Source of the DNA: Sipunculus nudus | Taxonomy: Eukaryota > Annelida > Sipuncula > Golfingiida > Sipunculidae | Assembly: GCA_026874595.1 (NCBI GenBank) | Contig: CM049319.1 | Location: 58,846,917-58,910,916, forward strand | DNA: 64,000 nt | Reading direction: 5' to 3' | The notes under the pieces: generated by a model | The model's database searches: none | Seen by the model: only the letters and a program-made list of their open reading frames with translations | What the model was told of the DNA's origin: nothing | Shown here: one piece after another, positions 46,937 to 60,110 of the stretch | How the letters are laid out: every line of letters starts with the position of its first letter | How positions within the stretch are numbered: the first letter of the stretch is position 1 | Made by a program: the position numbers and the translations under genes

Positions 46937-47685
46937 AGCGAACCTGTGAGCTTATGCGATGGTGCGGCGTCGTGCGTCGTGTGTCGTGCGTCGTCTGTAC
47001 GTTTACCATAGCTATCTCAAAAACAGCAGGAGCTAGCATCACCAATTTTTTTGCAAATAATCAGTCATCTGAAAAACTATCGGAAATTGTTTATTTTTTT
47101 CTAATTGCATTTTCTTAGATTTTATAGGGAAAAGCTTAAAAAGCTTTAAAAATCTTCTTCTCCGAAACTGTTCAGCCGAATTGTTCAATATGTCATAGAA
47201 ATGATCCCTGGAACAATCTCTCTCAAGTTTGTTCGTATGGTTCCAGTTCGGAGATTTTTGGCCGAGTTACAGGAGGTTGAACTTAGTCATCTTTCCAAAA
47301 AAGCACACTAAAATGAAAATCTCAGAAACGGCTAGAGCTGTAATCACCAAATTTTTATACCAATGTTTGTCACATATGTCATATCTGATTTTGAGGTATT
47401 GGTGGCGCCACGTACATTGATCTGTTTTTTACAAGCGAAAATGTAATTTTAAACTCTTCTAGCTTATACACTGATTTATGATGAAACTGTTAAGCTGATT
47501 AGTTTAAACTTTACAAGAATTGTTCTGTGGTAGGGTTCTTCCAGTTTTATAAGAATAGATTGGGTAAATACAGCTTTAAAAAAGCATTGTAGCCAATTGA
47601 AAAAGGCTTTCTGTGTTTGAAAACAGATTTGACAACATGCTGAGTTTTAGCAGCCAAGTCAAGAGGTCACTCAGTACAACCAGGT

Positions 47686-47797
47686 GGGGTCTAGACATCA
47701 CCATTGCAACTGACCTGGCTCTGGCGGGTGTCTAGACAATGTGTCTAGACGTCTAGACACAGCGTCTAGACGTCTAGACACAATCTCTAGACACAGA
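47686..47797. repeat. Cluster of GTCTAGAC palindromes
   Basis: About eight TCTAGA sites occur in roughly 110 bases, most as GTCTAGAC, arranged as head-to-head pairs such as GTCTAGACGTCTAGAC. Confidence 0.9.
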
Positions 47798-48181
47798 ATT
47801 CCCAGATTATTGGATCTATATCTTTCAGCTGTTTGAAAAATATTGGTTTGCAAATCTGTGAGCTTATGCAATGGTGTGGCGTCGTCGGTTGTCCGTCTTC
47901 CGTCGTCCGTCGCGCGTCATAGCTATCTCAAAAAGGGCAGGAGCTAGCATCACCTATTTTTTTGCAAAAGATTTGTCATCTAAAAAATTATCGGACTTTT
48001 AGCGAACCTGTGAGCTTATGCAATGTTGCTGCATCGTCAATTTTGCATCAGTGTGTTGTGCGTTATCTCTAGTTAACCATACCTATCTCAAAAATGACAG
48101 GAGCTAGCATCACCAAATTTTTTGCAAATAATCAGTCGCCAGTTATCATTTGTTTATTTTTTTCTAACTCCATTTTCTTAG

Positions 48182-49019
48182 ATTTTTTGCATAGCGTCTA
48201 TCTGTTCATCTGTCATGGGATAAAAACACTCATATCTCTGCATTGGTTGGACCTATCGACCTGAAATTTGCATGTGTATACATCTTGGACTGCTTTCTTG
48301 ATTTAATGACAGGTGGCGCCGCCTACATCACGTTTAAGCTGCAGACATCCAAGCTCATATCTCGGGAACCGTTTGACCAGTTGGGCCAAAATGTTGCATG
48401 TGTATAGATCTCCCATAGCTCTTTATCATACGCAAAACTGGTGGCACCACCTGCAACCATTTTTACACAGCGTCACTCTGTTCATCTGCCTTAGGATAAA
48501 ATCACTCATATCTCGGCAGTGGTTTGAATTATCTGCCTAAAATTTTGCATGTTTATACATCTTGGATAGCTTTCTCGATTTTGTGGCAGGTGACACTACC
48601 TATACATTTATGTATACATTCAGGCTTATATTTCAGGAATCGTTTGACATATCCCCCTGAAATTTTGCATGTGTATACATCTCACATAGCTCTTAATCAT
48701 ACACAAAAGTGGTGGCACCACCTGCCACCATTTTTGCATAGCGTCCGTATGTTTGTCTGTCGTGCGCTAAAATCACATATCTCAGTAGTGGTTTGACTTG
48801 TCTGCCTAAAATTATGCATGTTTATACATCTTGGACAGCTTTCTGGATTTTGTGGTAGGTGGCACAACTGACATACACATTTCGGCTGCAGACATCCAGG
48901 CTATTTTGCAACACACCTCACTCTATCTCCCCATGCCACTCAATCCATGCCTCCCTTCACCCGTCCCAGTCAGATTTTGGCGGATACAAGTAGTCGCTTG
49001 TTGACTACCTGTATTCTAG
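48182..49019 (+). mobile_element. HINE-like element, TATCCGCC family (copy R5), 5'-truncated
   Basis: About five core units with GGTGGCGCCGCC (48312), GGTGGCACCACC (48439, 48712) and weaker forms. TTTTGGCGGATAC is at 48975-48987, the hairpin GTAGTCGCTTGTTGACTAC at 48990-49008 and CTAG at 49016-49019. The left TATCCGCC motif is absent. Confidence 0.75.
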
Positions 49020-49215
49020 TTTCTGAGTTGTGTGCACCCATGCTAGAATTTCAGCAGTGATGTTTGTTTAATTGTTTCTTGTTCTAAGTGTTTAGTACTT
49101 GCATTGTTCATATACATGTTACACATGTTCTTGAAAAGTAATGGTCCAGCATTGAAGCATTATACCTGGTGTAATCTCATTGCAAAGGTTCGCATTAGGC
49201 CTGTAGGCCTTGTTT

Positions 49216-49585
49216 AAAAGAAAAATCCTGCTTTTCTGACGATGCCATGTATAGCGGAGGTCTGCGTTCTCCGAGTGCGAATTTCTCTGACACCCTTTTA
49301 ATGTGTTGAAGGTGCTCTCTAGGCTTCTGATTCAGGTAGAGTTCTCAAACACTGATCATAAGCAACATAGTTAATTAAAACTGCAGGCACATATATTTTT
49401 TTGTGTAAACATTTAAAAAAGAATTAAAAAAGGTAATTGAAAGTTAACTGCCCAAAGGCAATCATTTCTATTTGTTTTTGGTTTGAAATACTAGGTTACT
49501 TTTGTTTGATATCAGTGCCAGTTATCAGCTTGATCATAATTAAAATATGTCTCAGGCATCGACTATTTTGCATCTGACGAATCAT

Positions 49586-49635
<50 letters not shown>

Positions 49636-49711
49636 TTATATATATATATATATATTCCCCGCTTATGTCGAAGTTACAGACTTGATTTTTCGGACAACTT
49701 TAGTTAAAATA
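49216..49711. other. Unassigned sequence with a (TA)n tract
   Basis: (TA)n occupies 49591-49656. The following CCCGCTTATGTCGAAGTT resembles text at 50949-50985, hinting at an outer inverted-repeat element. No gene seen. Confidence 0.4.
49591..49656. repeat. (TA)n microsatellite
   Basis: TA units with single GT and TT interruptions. Confidence 0.95.
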
Positions 49712-50933
49712 CATTGGAACCCCACAATTACGACCACCCTGGGGACTGAGCAAAGTGGTCGTATTTGTGAAACTCTTACCTTGGTTTCATATAAAACGCC
49801 GATGTATAATGTGTATCAGTGTGTATTAATTGCATAACTTTAATATGAATTATAACAACATGTTTTACTTTGCAGTGACCCTTATTATGAATGTTTTTGT
49901 GTGTAGCTGAAAAGAAAACAAAATTGTTATAAATATTTATTCATGATAAAAATAAATATACATGTAAACATACGTAATGCCTGACGATTAACCCATAATT
50001 ACACTAGAGGCAATACGAAAACAACCTACTGAATACATATTTAACATAATACGTGGCAGGATAGGTGCACGAAAGACGTGTAACTTGACATTTTGAAAGC
50101 ATGTGTATGGAATATCAGTGGATGTTAATTCTTCAGGAATGAGTCCAAAGTAGTTTGTCGTGAGGTCACGCATGTAGAGGCACAGGCGCAGCCAGGAGAG
50201 CTCTTTCCGAGGGATTGTAACACAAGAGCAAGCCATTTAAACGCAGACCTAACAGTATAGAAATAAACTGACAGCGGTCTATCTGATAAGGCGAGACAAT
50301 GTGTGGGATTTACCCCAATGCAAGCTTTATTTATACATTTTACTGACTTCTCATTACTCAGTATAAGGTATGAGCACATTTAGGATTAACTAGATCGTTA
50401 ATTGGACCAATGAGGATAGAAAAGTATGTGATGAGTAACAGCTGTCACACCGAGGGTGATCACTGGTGATCACGAGGGGCAATTAGCATCGCTAGCCAAG
50501 ACCCCAGGGCAGTAAGCCAGGCTGAATGGCATATTAAGTAATCGGGCCGGTGGTTACCCTCTTTGATCTATCACGTACGCCTCAACAAGTCTCGGCGCGG
50601 ACACTGAGTCAGGAAGATATGCGGGACCAGATTAATACTCGGGTTGGGAAACCTTGTTATCCTCTTTGATCTATCGTTAAGGCGCCTGTGACAAGGCGCA
50701 GCAATTGACTCGTGACAAATGTTATTTCAGTACTTCACAGCGGTGGTCGCATTAGCGGGGTCGCATTAGCGCTGGGGCCAGTTAACCTGGTCGTAATTCT
50801 GAATTCAGTGGTGGTCGTAATTTTGAGTAATTTATAAACATTAATAAACTAAAAAAAATTCAGGACCAAGCAAAGTGGTCGTGATTGTGGGGTGGTCGCA
50901 ATTGTGGGGTGGTCGCAAGGCGGGGTTCCACTT
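49712..50933. mobile_element. TIR element with GGAACCCC ends and TA flanks
   Basis: The left end is CATTGGAACCCCACAATTAC; the right end in reverse complement is AAGTGGAACCCC followed by GACCACC. TA lies directly outside both ends, as in Tc1/mariner-type insertions. The GACCACC/GGTGGTCG motif is repeated several times inside the right end (50740-50920). No transposase frame. Confidence 0.68.
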
Positions 50934-51018
50934 TATTACCAAATAAAACCCGCTTTTGTCTAACCTCGGCTGTGTCGAAGTTTTCTGAGGGTCCCTTCGA
51001 CAAAACGAGGTTTCACAC

Positions 51019-52426
<1,408 letters not shown>

Positions 52427-53959
52427 ACCAGGGCCTATGTGATCGAAACTTTCGTAAATTTGCGATTGCGAGGGGATATGCGGAGGGTTAGCGAAGGCTG
52501 GCAATATTTTTTGCGAAGTGTGCCGAAAACCGCTCGCATGTCTCTCGCAATTTAGCGATTAATCAGTTGTTGTGAACACTCGTAACCCGCGTTTTACTGA
52601 CATTCGGGATACGCCTGTGTCATACACAGCAGACAGAAATCTTATATACCATTACATATATACACTTACATGTATATTCATATATATATTAATGTTTATA
52701 GGCTGCACTGCATGCATATTGAAAGAAAATGAAGGTAACAAAGATGATAAGTAATTACTTAAGACTAGATTTCAGGTATCAAAGCAACGGTGCTAGGAAA
52801 AACCAGAAATCATACGTGCGCTAAGCTGCGACTTAAGAACTAATCCCTGACGTTAAACTGACATATCACGATTTTTTTCTTAAAGGATAGGAGGGAGGGA
52901 AGAAGGAGAGGCGTTGAACACTTGCTGCGATTTTCAACGCCGATCAAACGTATCCCCAAATTACATATTTAATTACATAAATTATGTGAACGCCTGGTTA
53001 ACATCCGCAAAAGATAATAAAACTTGTTTATTTACACTTTAATAAATTGTCATAATCATCATGCCTCATTGAGAGAAATTCGCTTTTTACATGTGGTATT
53101 TACTCTGTATGATATTTTGCAAACCTCTCAACACGATTTATATGCGGAAATGCTTCAATACGTTGTTTGAATGTTCATCTTGTTATTGTTATAATAATAA
53201 TAATACATTTTTACATATATATGTTCTGATTGTTGAGAATTTGGTAAAATCTTATATATACTTACAGTGATAATGAGAAAATAGATGTTCAAAAGCAGGA
53301 ATATCTCCAATATATTTATATCATATGATTGTTTTAAATATAATAAAAATCTTATTCATAAAAATGAAGTGTAAGAATTAACTTTCATAATTCGCATTAA
53401 TGTGAACATGTATAGATTCATGTCATACAAATTTGATAATTTACCAAGTTAAGTAATTTTCTGATTTTACACAAATTGTAAACCTATCCGAAGTTTATTT
53501 ATAGACATGTCTGCCATAGATTTGCTATAGACATGCAACCTTTGACAGGTGCAAAAGTTAAACTTGAAACATTGATTTGTAACCTCACCATTCTTGTCTT
53601 TTGATCGTATTTTTTTTTACTTTTTTTTTGTGAATTCCTCTGTAGAATCAAATAGTCAATGGAACATTTTAATTTTGTACTATTGCTGTCAATAATATAT
53701 TCAAATTCTCCAATAATTTATGCAGAGAAACACCGATAGAACCGATAGCACTGATTCAAACATAAGAGACGATTAATCAGCTATTTCAGCTCACGGAATT
53801 CTGATATTATATATAATATAATAATGTAAATAATATATCATTTATATATTATACATATTATATAAAACCTGTATACATTTATTGACGTCATTGAAATGGA
53901 AACTCAGTTCTGAGACTTCAGATTAGTTAATTTTAATTTAAAATTTGAACAATTTATTT

Positions 53960-54630
53960 CTTACCAGAAAATATTAGATATTTTTCATGAAATATGCATT
54001 TTTAACTTACTATGTAATCTCTATTTAGATGTTTATTGTGTATGCATAAAAGGACGCTGCTTTTGTAAAAGAGAGACCAAATACGTGATTAAAAAAAGTG
54101 TTCAGCCATATTGAATATATAATATATGGTTATAGTCAGGCGTGTGTTGAACTACACAACGATAAAGTGCTCGACTGGCAGGAGCTGTGATATATGTACA
54201 GTTCAAGACTTTAACCTACATGGGTTTTACAACGTTGTTTCGTAAGGGCCGTAGGTCCTCACTCTTCGGAAACCCATCATGAAGTGTGCCAGGTATTAAG
54301 ATTTTTGAATGTTTGATCTGGCGCATGCGTAGTTAGCCAGGTGTTTCGCCCTGTGTCTGCATGTGCTCGCGAGTTCGTTTCTTTTGTTTAGTGTTGACAA
54401 TAGGGGTCTGTATATTATGAAGAATTTCTCTTCCAGGCAGAGATTACAGGATTTGTTAGTCGTGGAGTATGGTTTTGCTTTGCTTATAATCTTCCATTGT
54501 ATTGAGTGTTGCACATGGTCGCCTTTCAGTCTCCAAATGTATTCGCTGAGTGTTGTACTGTTACGTTTGTTTACATTCCTATATATATAGAATATAATAT
54601 ATATAATATATTGTAATATATGTTATGAAA
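53960..54630. other. Segment unique to the left arm of the palindrome
   Basis: The left arm has about 670 bp with no partner in the right arm. It contains CTGGCGCATGCGTAG and AT-rich ends. It is either an insertion in the left arm or a deletion from the right arm. Confidence 0.65.
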
Positions 54631-54875
54631 ATTTAATTAAATAGAAACATAATGTGCAAATACATATTTATATATTATTTTATGGCTATATATAGTATAT
54701 GTGTTATAATATTTTTGATAAATAAACATTCTAACATACATATATATATATATATTTATATGAATAATAATGTTTATATATACACATGGGATTATTTGAA
54801 AAAAAAAAACATACTGATATTAACCATTTAGCTTTGTGCTTGCATCAAAACATAAGCATTTACCCGTCTCGGCTC

Positions 54876-55160
54876 TATTTCGTGCATGAACAGGGCCAAA
54901 AGAGGCTGCGAGGGCCGCTGCGAGAGGTTTTTGAAATTCGAAAATTTACGAGAGCCTGCGCCTAATAATGAGTTTGCGAGGGTCTCGCAAGGGTATCTGC
55001 GAGCAAAAACCTTTCGCAAACCTCTCGCAGACTAATTTTGGATGTGATCAAAACTTTCGTAAACTCACTGTAAGGCGCAGGCTCTCGTAAATTTGCGAAT
55101 TTCAAAAACCTCTCGCAGCGGCCCTCGCAGCCTCTTTTGGCCCTGTTCATGCACGGAGAC
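54876..55160. repeat. Central GC-rich palindrome
   Basis: CGTGCATGAACAGGGCCAAA at the left and its inverse ending TTCATGCACGG at the right enclose arms of about 95 bp with GCGAGGGCCGCTGCGAGAGG. The central 75-100 bases repeat TCTCGCAA and GATGTGATCAAAACTTTCG, the latter also at the outer ends of the whole element. Confidence 0.85.
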
Positions 55161-55243
55161 ATTTAAATGCAACACGAGCCCAAATGGTTACTATCAGTAC
55201 ACTCTTTTTCAAATGATCCCATGTGTATATATAAACAGTTATA

Positions 55244-55247
<4 letters not shown>

Positions 55248-55290
<43 letters not shown>
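55248..55290. repeat. (TA)n microsatellite
   Basis: In the right arm of the palindrome; the left-arm partner near 54739 is shorter. Confidence 0.95.
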
Positions 55291-55296
<6 letters not shown>

Positions 55297-56635
55297 TAGA
55301 ATGTTTATTTATTAAAAATGTTAAATATAATTAAACTATATAGTCATAAAATAAATATTTTTTTGTACATATGTTTCTATTTCATATAAATTGCTCAAAT
55401 TTCAAAAGAAAATTTATTAATCTGCAGTCTCAGAACTGAGTTTCCATTTCAGTGACGTCAATAAATGTATATAGGTTTATAAAATAATACATATAATACA
55501 TAAATTATATATCATTTACATTATTATATTATATATATTAACAGAATTCCGTTAGCTGAAATAGCTGATTAATTATCTCTTATGTTTTCATCGGTGCTAT
55601 CGGTGGTTCTCTGCATGATTTATTTAGAGAATTTGAATATATAATTGACAGTAATAGTACAAAAATAAAATATTCTTTGACCATTTGATTCTACAAAGGA
55701 ATTCACAAAAACTTTAAAAAAACATTACGATCAAAAGACAAGAATGGTGAGGTAAAAAATCAATGGCACTTGTTAAAGGTTGCATGTCTATGGCATATTC
55801 TATGGCAGGCATGTCTATAAATAAACTTCCGATAGGTTCACATGCATTTGTGTAAAATAAGAAAATTACTTAACTTAGCAGATTATCAAATTTGTATGAC
55901 ATGAATCTATTCAGGTTCACATTAATGCGCATTATGAAAGTTAATTCTTACACTTCATTTTTATTAATAAGATTTTTACCATATTTAAAATAATCATATA
56001 ATATAAATAAATTGGAAATTTTCCTGTTTTTGAACATCTATTTTCTCATTATCACTATAAGTTTATGTAAGATTTTACCGAATTCTCAACAATCAGAACA
56101 TATGCATATGCTAAAATGTATTATTATAATTATAACAATAAAAAGATGCACATTCAAACAATTTATTGAAGCATTTGCGCATATAAATCGTGTTGAAAGG
56201 ATTGCTTATTAGCATACAGGGTAAATACCACATAAAAAAAAGTGAATTTCTCTTAATAAGGCATGATGATTATGACAGTTATTAAAGTGTAAATAAACAA
56301 GTTTAAGTATCTTTTGCGGATGTTAACCAGGCGTTCACATAATTTATGTAATTAAATATGTAATTTGGGGATACGTTTGATCGGCGTTGGAAATCGCAGC
56401 AAGTGTTCAACGCCTCTCCTTCTTCCCTCCCTCCTATCCTTTTATAAAATAATCGTGATAATTCAGTTTAACGTCAGGGATTAGTTTGAAGTCGCAGCTT
56501 AGCGCGCACGCATGATTTCTGGATTTTCCTAGCCCCCTTGCTTTAAACCCTGAATCCAGTCTTAAATAATTACATATCATTTTTGTTACCTTCATCTTCT
56601 TTCAATATACAGTGCAGCCCTTGGGCATATAAACA

Positions 56636-56637
<2 letters not shown>

Positions 56638-56684
<47 letters not shown>
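56638..56684. repeat. (TA)n microsatellite
   Basis: In the right arm; the left-arm partner near 52680 is much shorter, so it expanded after the arms formed. Confidence 0.95.
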
Positions 56685-56689
<5 letters not shown>

Positions 56690-57017
56690 TTTGTAATGGC
56701 ATATAAGGCAGATTCGGACTTTTTACGGGAAAAACTGTACATGAAGATCCGTCGAGACGTAAAATCAAACAACTAATGCATTCTCACTTTTGAACATATT
56801 CCTGCATGTCTGCTGTGTATGACACAGGCGTATCCCGAAAGTCAATAAAACGCGGGTTACGAGTGTTCGCAACAGCTGATTAATCGCAAAATTGCGAGAG
56901 ACGTGCGATAGGTTTTCAGCACACTTCGCTAAAAAAAAATTGCGAGCCTTCGCAAACCTTCCGCAAATCCCCTCGCAATCCCAAATTTGCGAAAGTTTCG
57001 ATCACATAGGCCCTGGT

Positions 57018-58589
57018 TTGCTATTTTTCCCCGACATGCTGACCACCATCATATCACTGTACGTAACGGCAGCACCTTCCCATCAGGCATCAATGGCGCA
57101 AGGCCTGCGAAGGTATAATAACATATCTTATACAATACATAAAATAATTAATATTCATAATTAGCCTTTTACGTCACAATAAGTCTATTACAGCAGGCTT
57201 GCCAAAGCAGATGAATGAAAAAAAGAGTAGCGGTAAGTGTTCTGGAAACAAATAGTATAGACATCTGTGAAATAAAGGGAGAAAACAAGAGTAGTTCCCC
57301 CTTTTTTTCTCACCGACTGAATAAAGATGTGCTTTGCTTACAATTAATGTGTATACAAATCGCTCATAAAGTCAGAAATATACATGGTTCACATTCCCCT
57401 GTATGAAGATTTAACATATTTTGACACATGCCGGACATTTGCAATCCTAAATTGCGAAATGTCCCATTCTTGTTCGAACTGGATTGTTAAGTCAGGAGAT
57501 AAATAGAATTCTTTCAAGAAAAAAAAAGAGGAAAAGAAAGAGTGCGGCTGAAAAAAAGTGAAAAAAAGGATTAATTAGCGTCATTTTAAGGAAATCCTCA
57601 ATAAATAGTGACTCATGATTTGGCAGGCCTGTTGCTCCCGCCAGGCTCCTGACGAAATGAAAATTTTAAGCACTTGGGACAAATTACTGGATCCTAGAGG
57701 GGTTTTCAACCAATATTCACTGCAAAACAATGATTTACACGATTACCATGACCACCAGTTCTCCCAGCAGCATGTAAAGTTGTGTTAATTGGTTAAGATG
57801 GATGTACATGTATAACTGCAACACTTACCTGGACAATTTTACAACACAGCTGAATGTGTTCAATAATAACGTGTCAGTATATCAGATTGATACATGATTG
57901 AGCAGTGCAAAAAATATAGAAAATATAAGATAATATGGTCTAAATGCTGGTACAATTTAGGAGTTTTTTTAAATAGGAAGATATATGAAATATGAGGGAC
58001 AGCGGAATTCTTGCTGTATATTAATTGTTTGGAGTAACTGCCATCTGTGTTTACGGAGCCTCGTCTGTATTTTCTGGAACGTGAGTGTTGTCTTCTAGAG
58101 CTTTCGTGTGACGTTATTCATAGGGTGTAAAAAAGCGGATGTGAATAATGAACTTCATATAATGACTGAGTGAGATTAGTGGTTTACTTTATTCAAAATA
58201 TCCTCATCCAAAACCTGCATAAAGCTGCACGTTTATCGGGATTATGCGTCATGCGGATTGCAGCAGCAGAATAAAGGTTTTAGCTCGGCGAATCTAAAAT
58301 ACAAAATTCATAGAACCATAAATTAGTTATATAATATTCCGCTAGGTGGCAGAACCTGTTTCAAGCGATGCGACACAACTAGGGTAAGTTTGATGGCCCT
58401 GTCAGCGAGAGGAATCAAATCTTACTCACTGCATCGACTGGATCAATCTAGTTTGTACTTAGAATTTGCCTAATATGAGGAAGAAACGGGATATGACATA
58501 GGGTACTTAAAGAGTAGGGAAGACGACTGGTTTAGAAATACATTACTGTGTGCCTATGTGTCTGTCTCTCTCTCACACACACACAGTCG

Positions 58590-58642
<53 letters not shown>

Positions 58643-59754
58643 TCTCTTTCTGTCTCTGTCTCCCCCCCTCCCCCCGCCCGATAAGGTATATGACACTGTG
58701 CCACTTACTAGAGTTTAACTATTCATTCATCCCTTTGAAGTTTTGTCATAAGTGCATGTTTTCTAATGTTTCCCCATTCACAACATAGTCGTCCACAAAG
58801 TGATAATTTTTATCTGAAAGAGTGTAAAAATAAGGTCATGTAATGGTAATTACCAGTAGCAGAGGTACATGACACCGCATATATACATACAGACAAACAA
58901 CTTTTGTCTGTGTTCTAAACCATGTAAGAGATATATAATTAATTTACGTACATCTAAGGTTGTTTTTATTAAAATCCTTTTCTGCTTAGATAATATTATA
59001 ATTTAAATGATAAATGCGACTTGAAATTAAAAAAAAAGTTTCGACTAATCCCTTTTCTAAAAACATCCCCGTATGCTGGTAACTTTTATGGTCAAAACGA
59101 ATTAAGTCACGTGCTTCATATAAATTTTTCCTACAAGGGCATATAGAACCAAGCTTGTATAAGTGTACGATCAGCATTTTTAAAAAAAGTTATTTTCTTT
59201 TTTTTTTTAACAGGCCGGAAAATTACCCAGACTGACAACGTCTATGTTTTAGTAATAAGAAAATTGACACCAGGTGTCACTAGACCCTTGGTGACACAAA
59301 TCAACTACGGAGAATAAGGTGCGGAGTAATTCAAAGATGTTCCGCCAGGCGTCAGTTTATATAAACGGGGAGAGTTTGAAGGACTAGAAAATAGAAAGGG
59401 GAAGTTTCATAGGGGAGAGTTTAATAGACAAAGGACTACAGTATAATATGAACACCATACAGTCATCATTTATTTACGTAAAACTATACATTAATATATG
59501 AAAGGCAAGTAACTATATGATAAATAGATATTTTTGGGGGTCCCAAAACGTGTTATCATTGGTGTTCAGGGATATATGCTCAAATATACAGCATCCAGTG
59601 CCAAGGAGTCCCGCTCATTAATAACGCATTTCTCTATGTTTTCTTTATACATTGAATTAAGCTTTAAAAATAAATTCAATATATTTAAGGAAATTAATTG
59701 GCAATTCATGTCTTAATTTATCAATAGATTATCTCGCCCGAGTTCGATAATAAG
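57018..59754. other. Unassigned sequence
   Basis: No gene was recognised. It holds (CT)n/(AC)n then (TA)n at 58567-58638 and a C-rich stretch near 58663. Confidence 0.3.
58592..58638. repeat. (TA)n microsatellite
   Basis: Preceded by short CT and AC runs. Confidence 0.95.
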
Positions 59755-60110
59755 GCAAAATTCGTTTATATTAATGAGGTCAGAGATGACCCTTTTTTGT
59801 GGTGTCGCCGCTATAACTTGCCAGACATGTGATGCATTCTGATGAAACTCAACAATAATATTAACCATTATACTAGCCTACCTCGCCTAAATTCAATTCC
59901 CGGCAAAATCCATGCATATTTAATGAGGACAGGGGTCACCAGCTTATGGTAACACCATGATGACTTCCCAAAACTCTAAAAGATTTTTCTGAAACTCATC
60001 GTAAAATATTAACCCCTGAGAGATTCTCACCTGAATTTAATTCTCCGCAAAACTCGCGCATATACAATGAGGTCAGGGGTCACAAGACAGAAACCCATGC
60101 GGTGCTCTTA
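59755..60110 (+). mobile_element. GAGGTCAGAGGTCACC-family repeat, decayed copy
   Basis: Three diverged units each carry GAGGTCAG-like text, a (G/T)GTGTCGCCG or ACACCATGATGAC-like word, and TGAAACTC. It ends GCGGTGCTCTTATT, like the copy at 43662-43926. Confidence 0.55.

Larger units (their letters stand above)
46937..49215 (+). mobile_element. HINE-like element, AGCTTATGC family, with nested insertion
   Basis: It starts AGCGAACCTGTGAGCTTATG exactly where the previous element ends, followed by a GTCGTGCGTCG tract and CTATCTCAAAAA. It ends with GGTTCGC (mirror of GCGAACC), the hairpin AGGCCTGTAGGCCT and TGTTT. Further left-end copies start near 47856 and 48000, so partial tandem copies are present. 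A TATCCGCC element lies inside. Confidence 0.65.
52427..57017. mobile_element. 4.6-kb near-palindromic foldback element
   Basis: The outer ends are ACCAGGGCCTATGTGATC at 52427 and its inverse at 57000-57017. Arms of roughly 1.5 kb (52427-53960 and 55400-57017) and again 54630-54970 against 55055-55390 are inverted copies, with many small differences. Matching landmarks include ACACAGGCGTATCCCGA, CCTCCCTCCTATCCTTT and TCAGTTCTGAGAC. The outermost 120 bp are crowded with TTTGCGA and GCGAG words. No open frame above about 75 codons is credible. A non-autonomous foldback transposon or an inverted duplication of one fits best. Confidence 0.85.
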
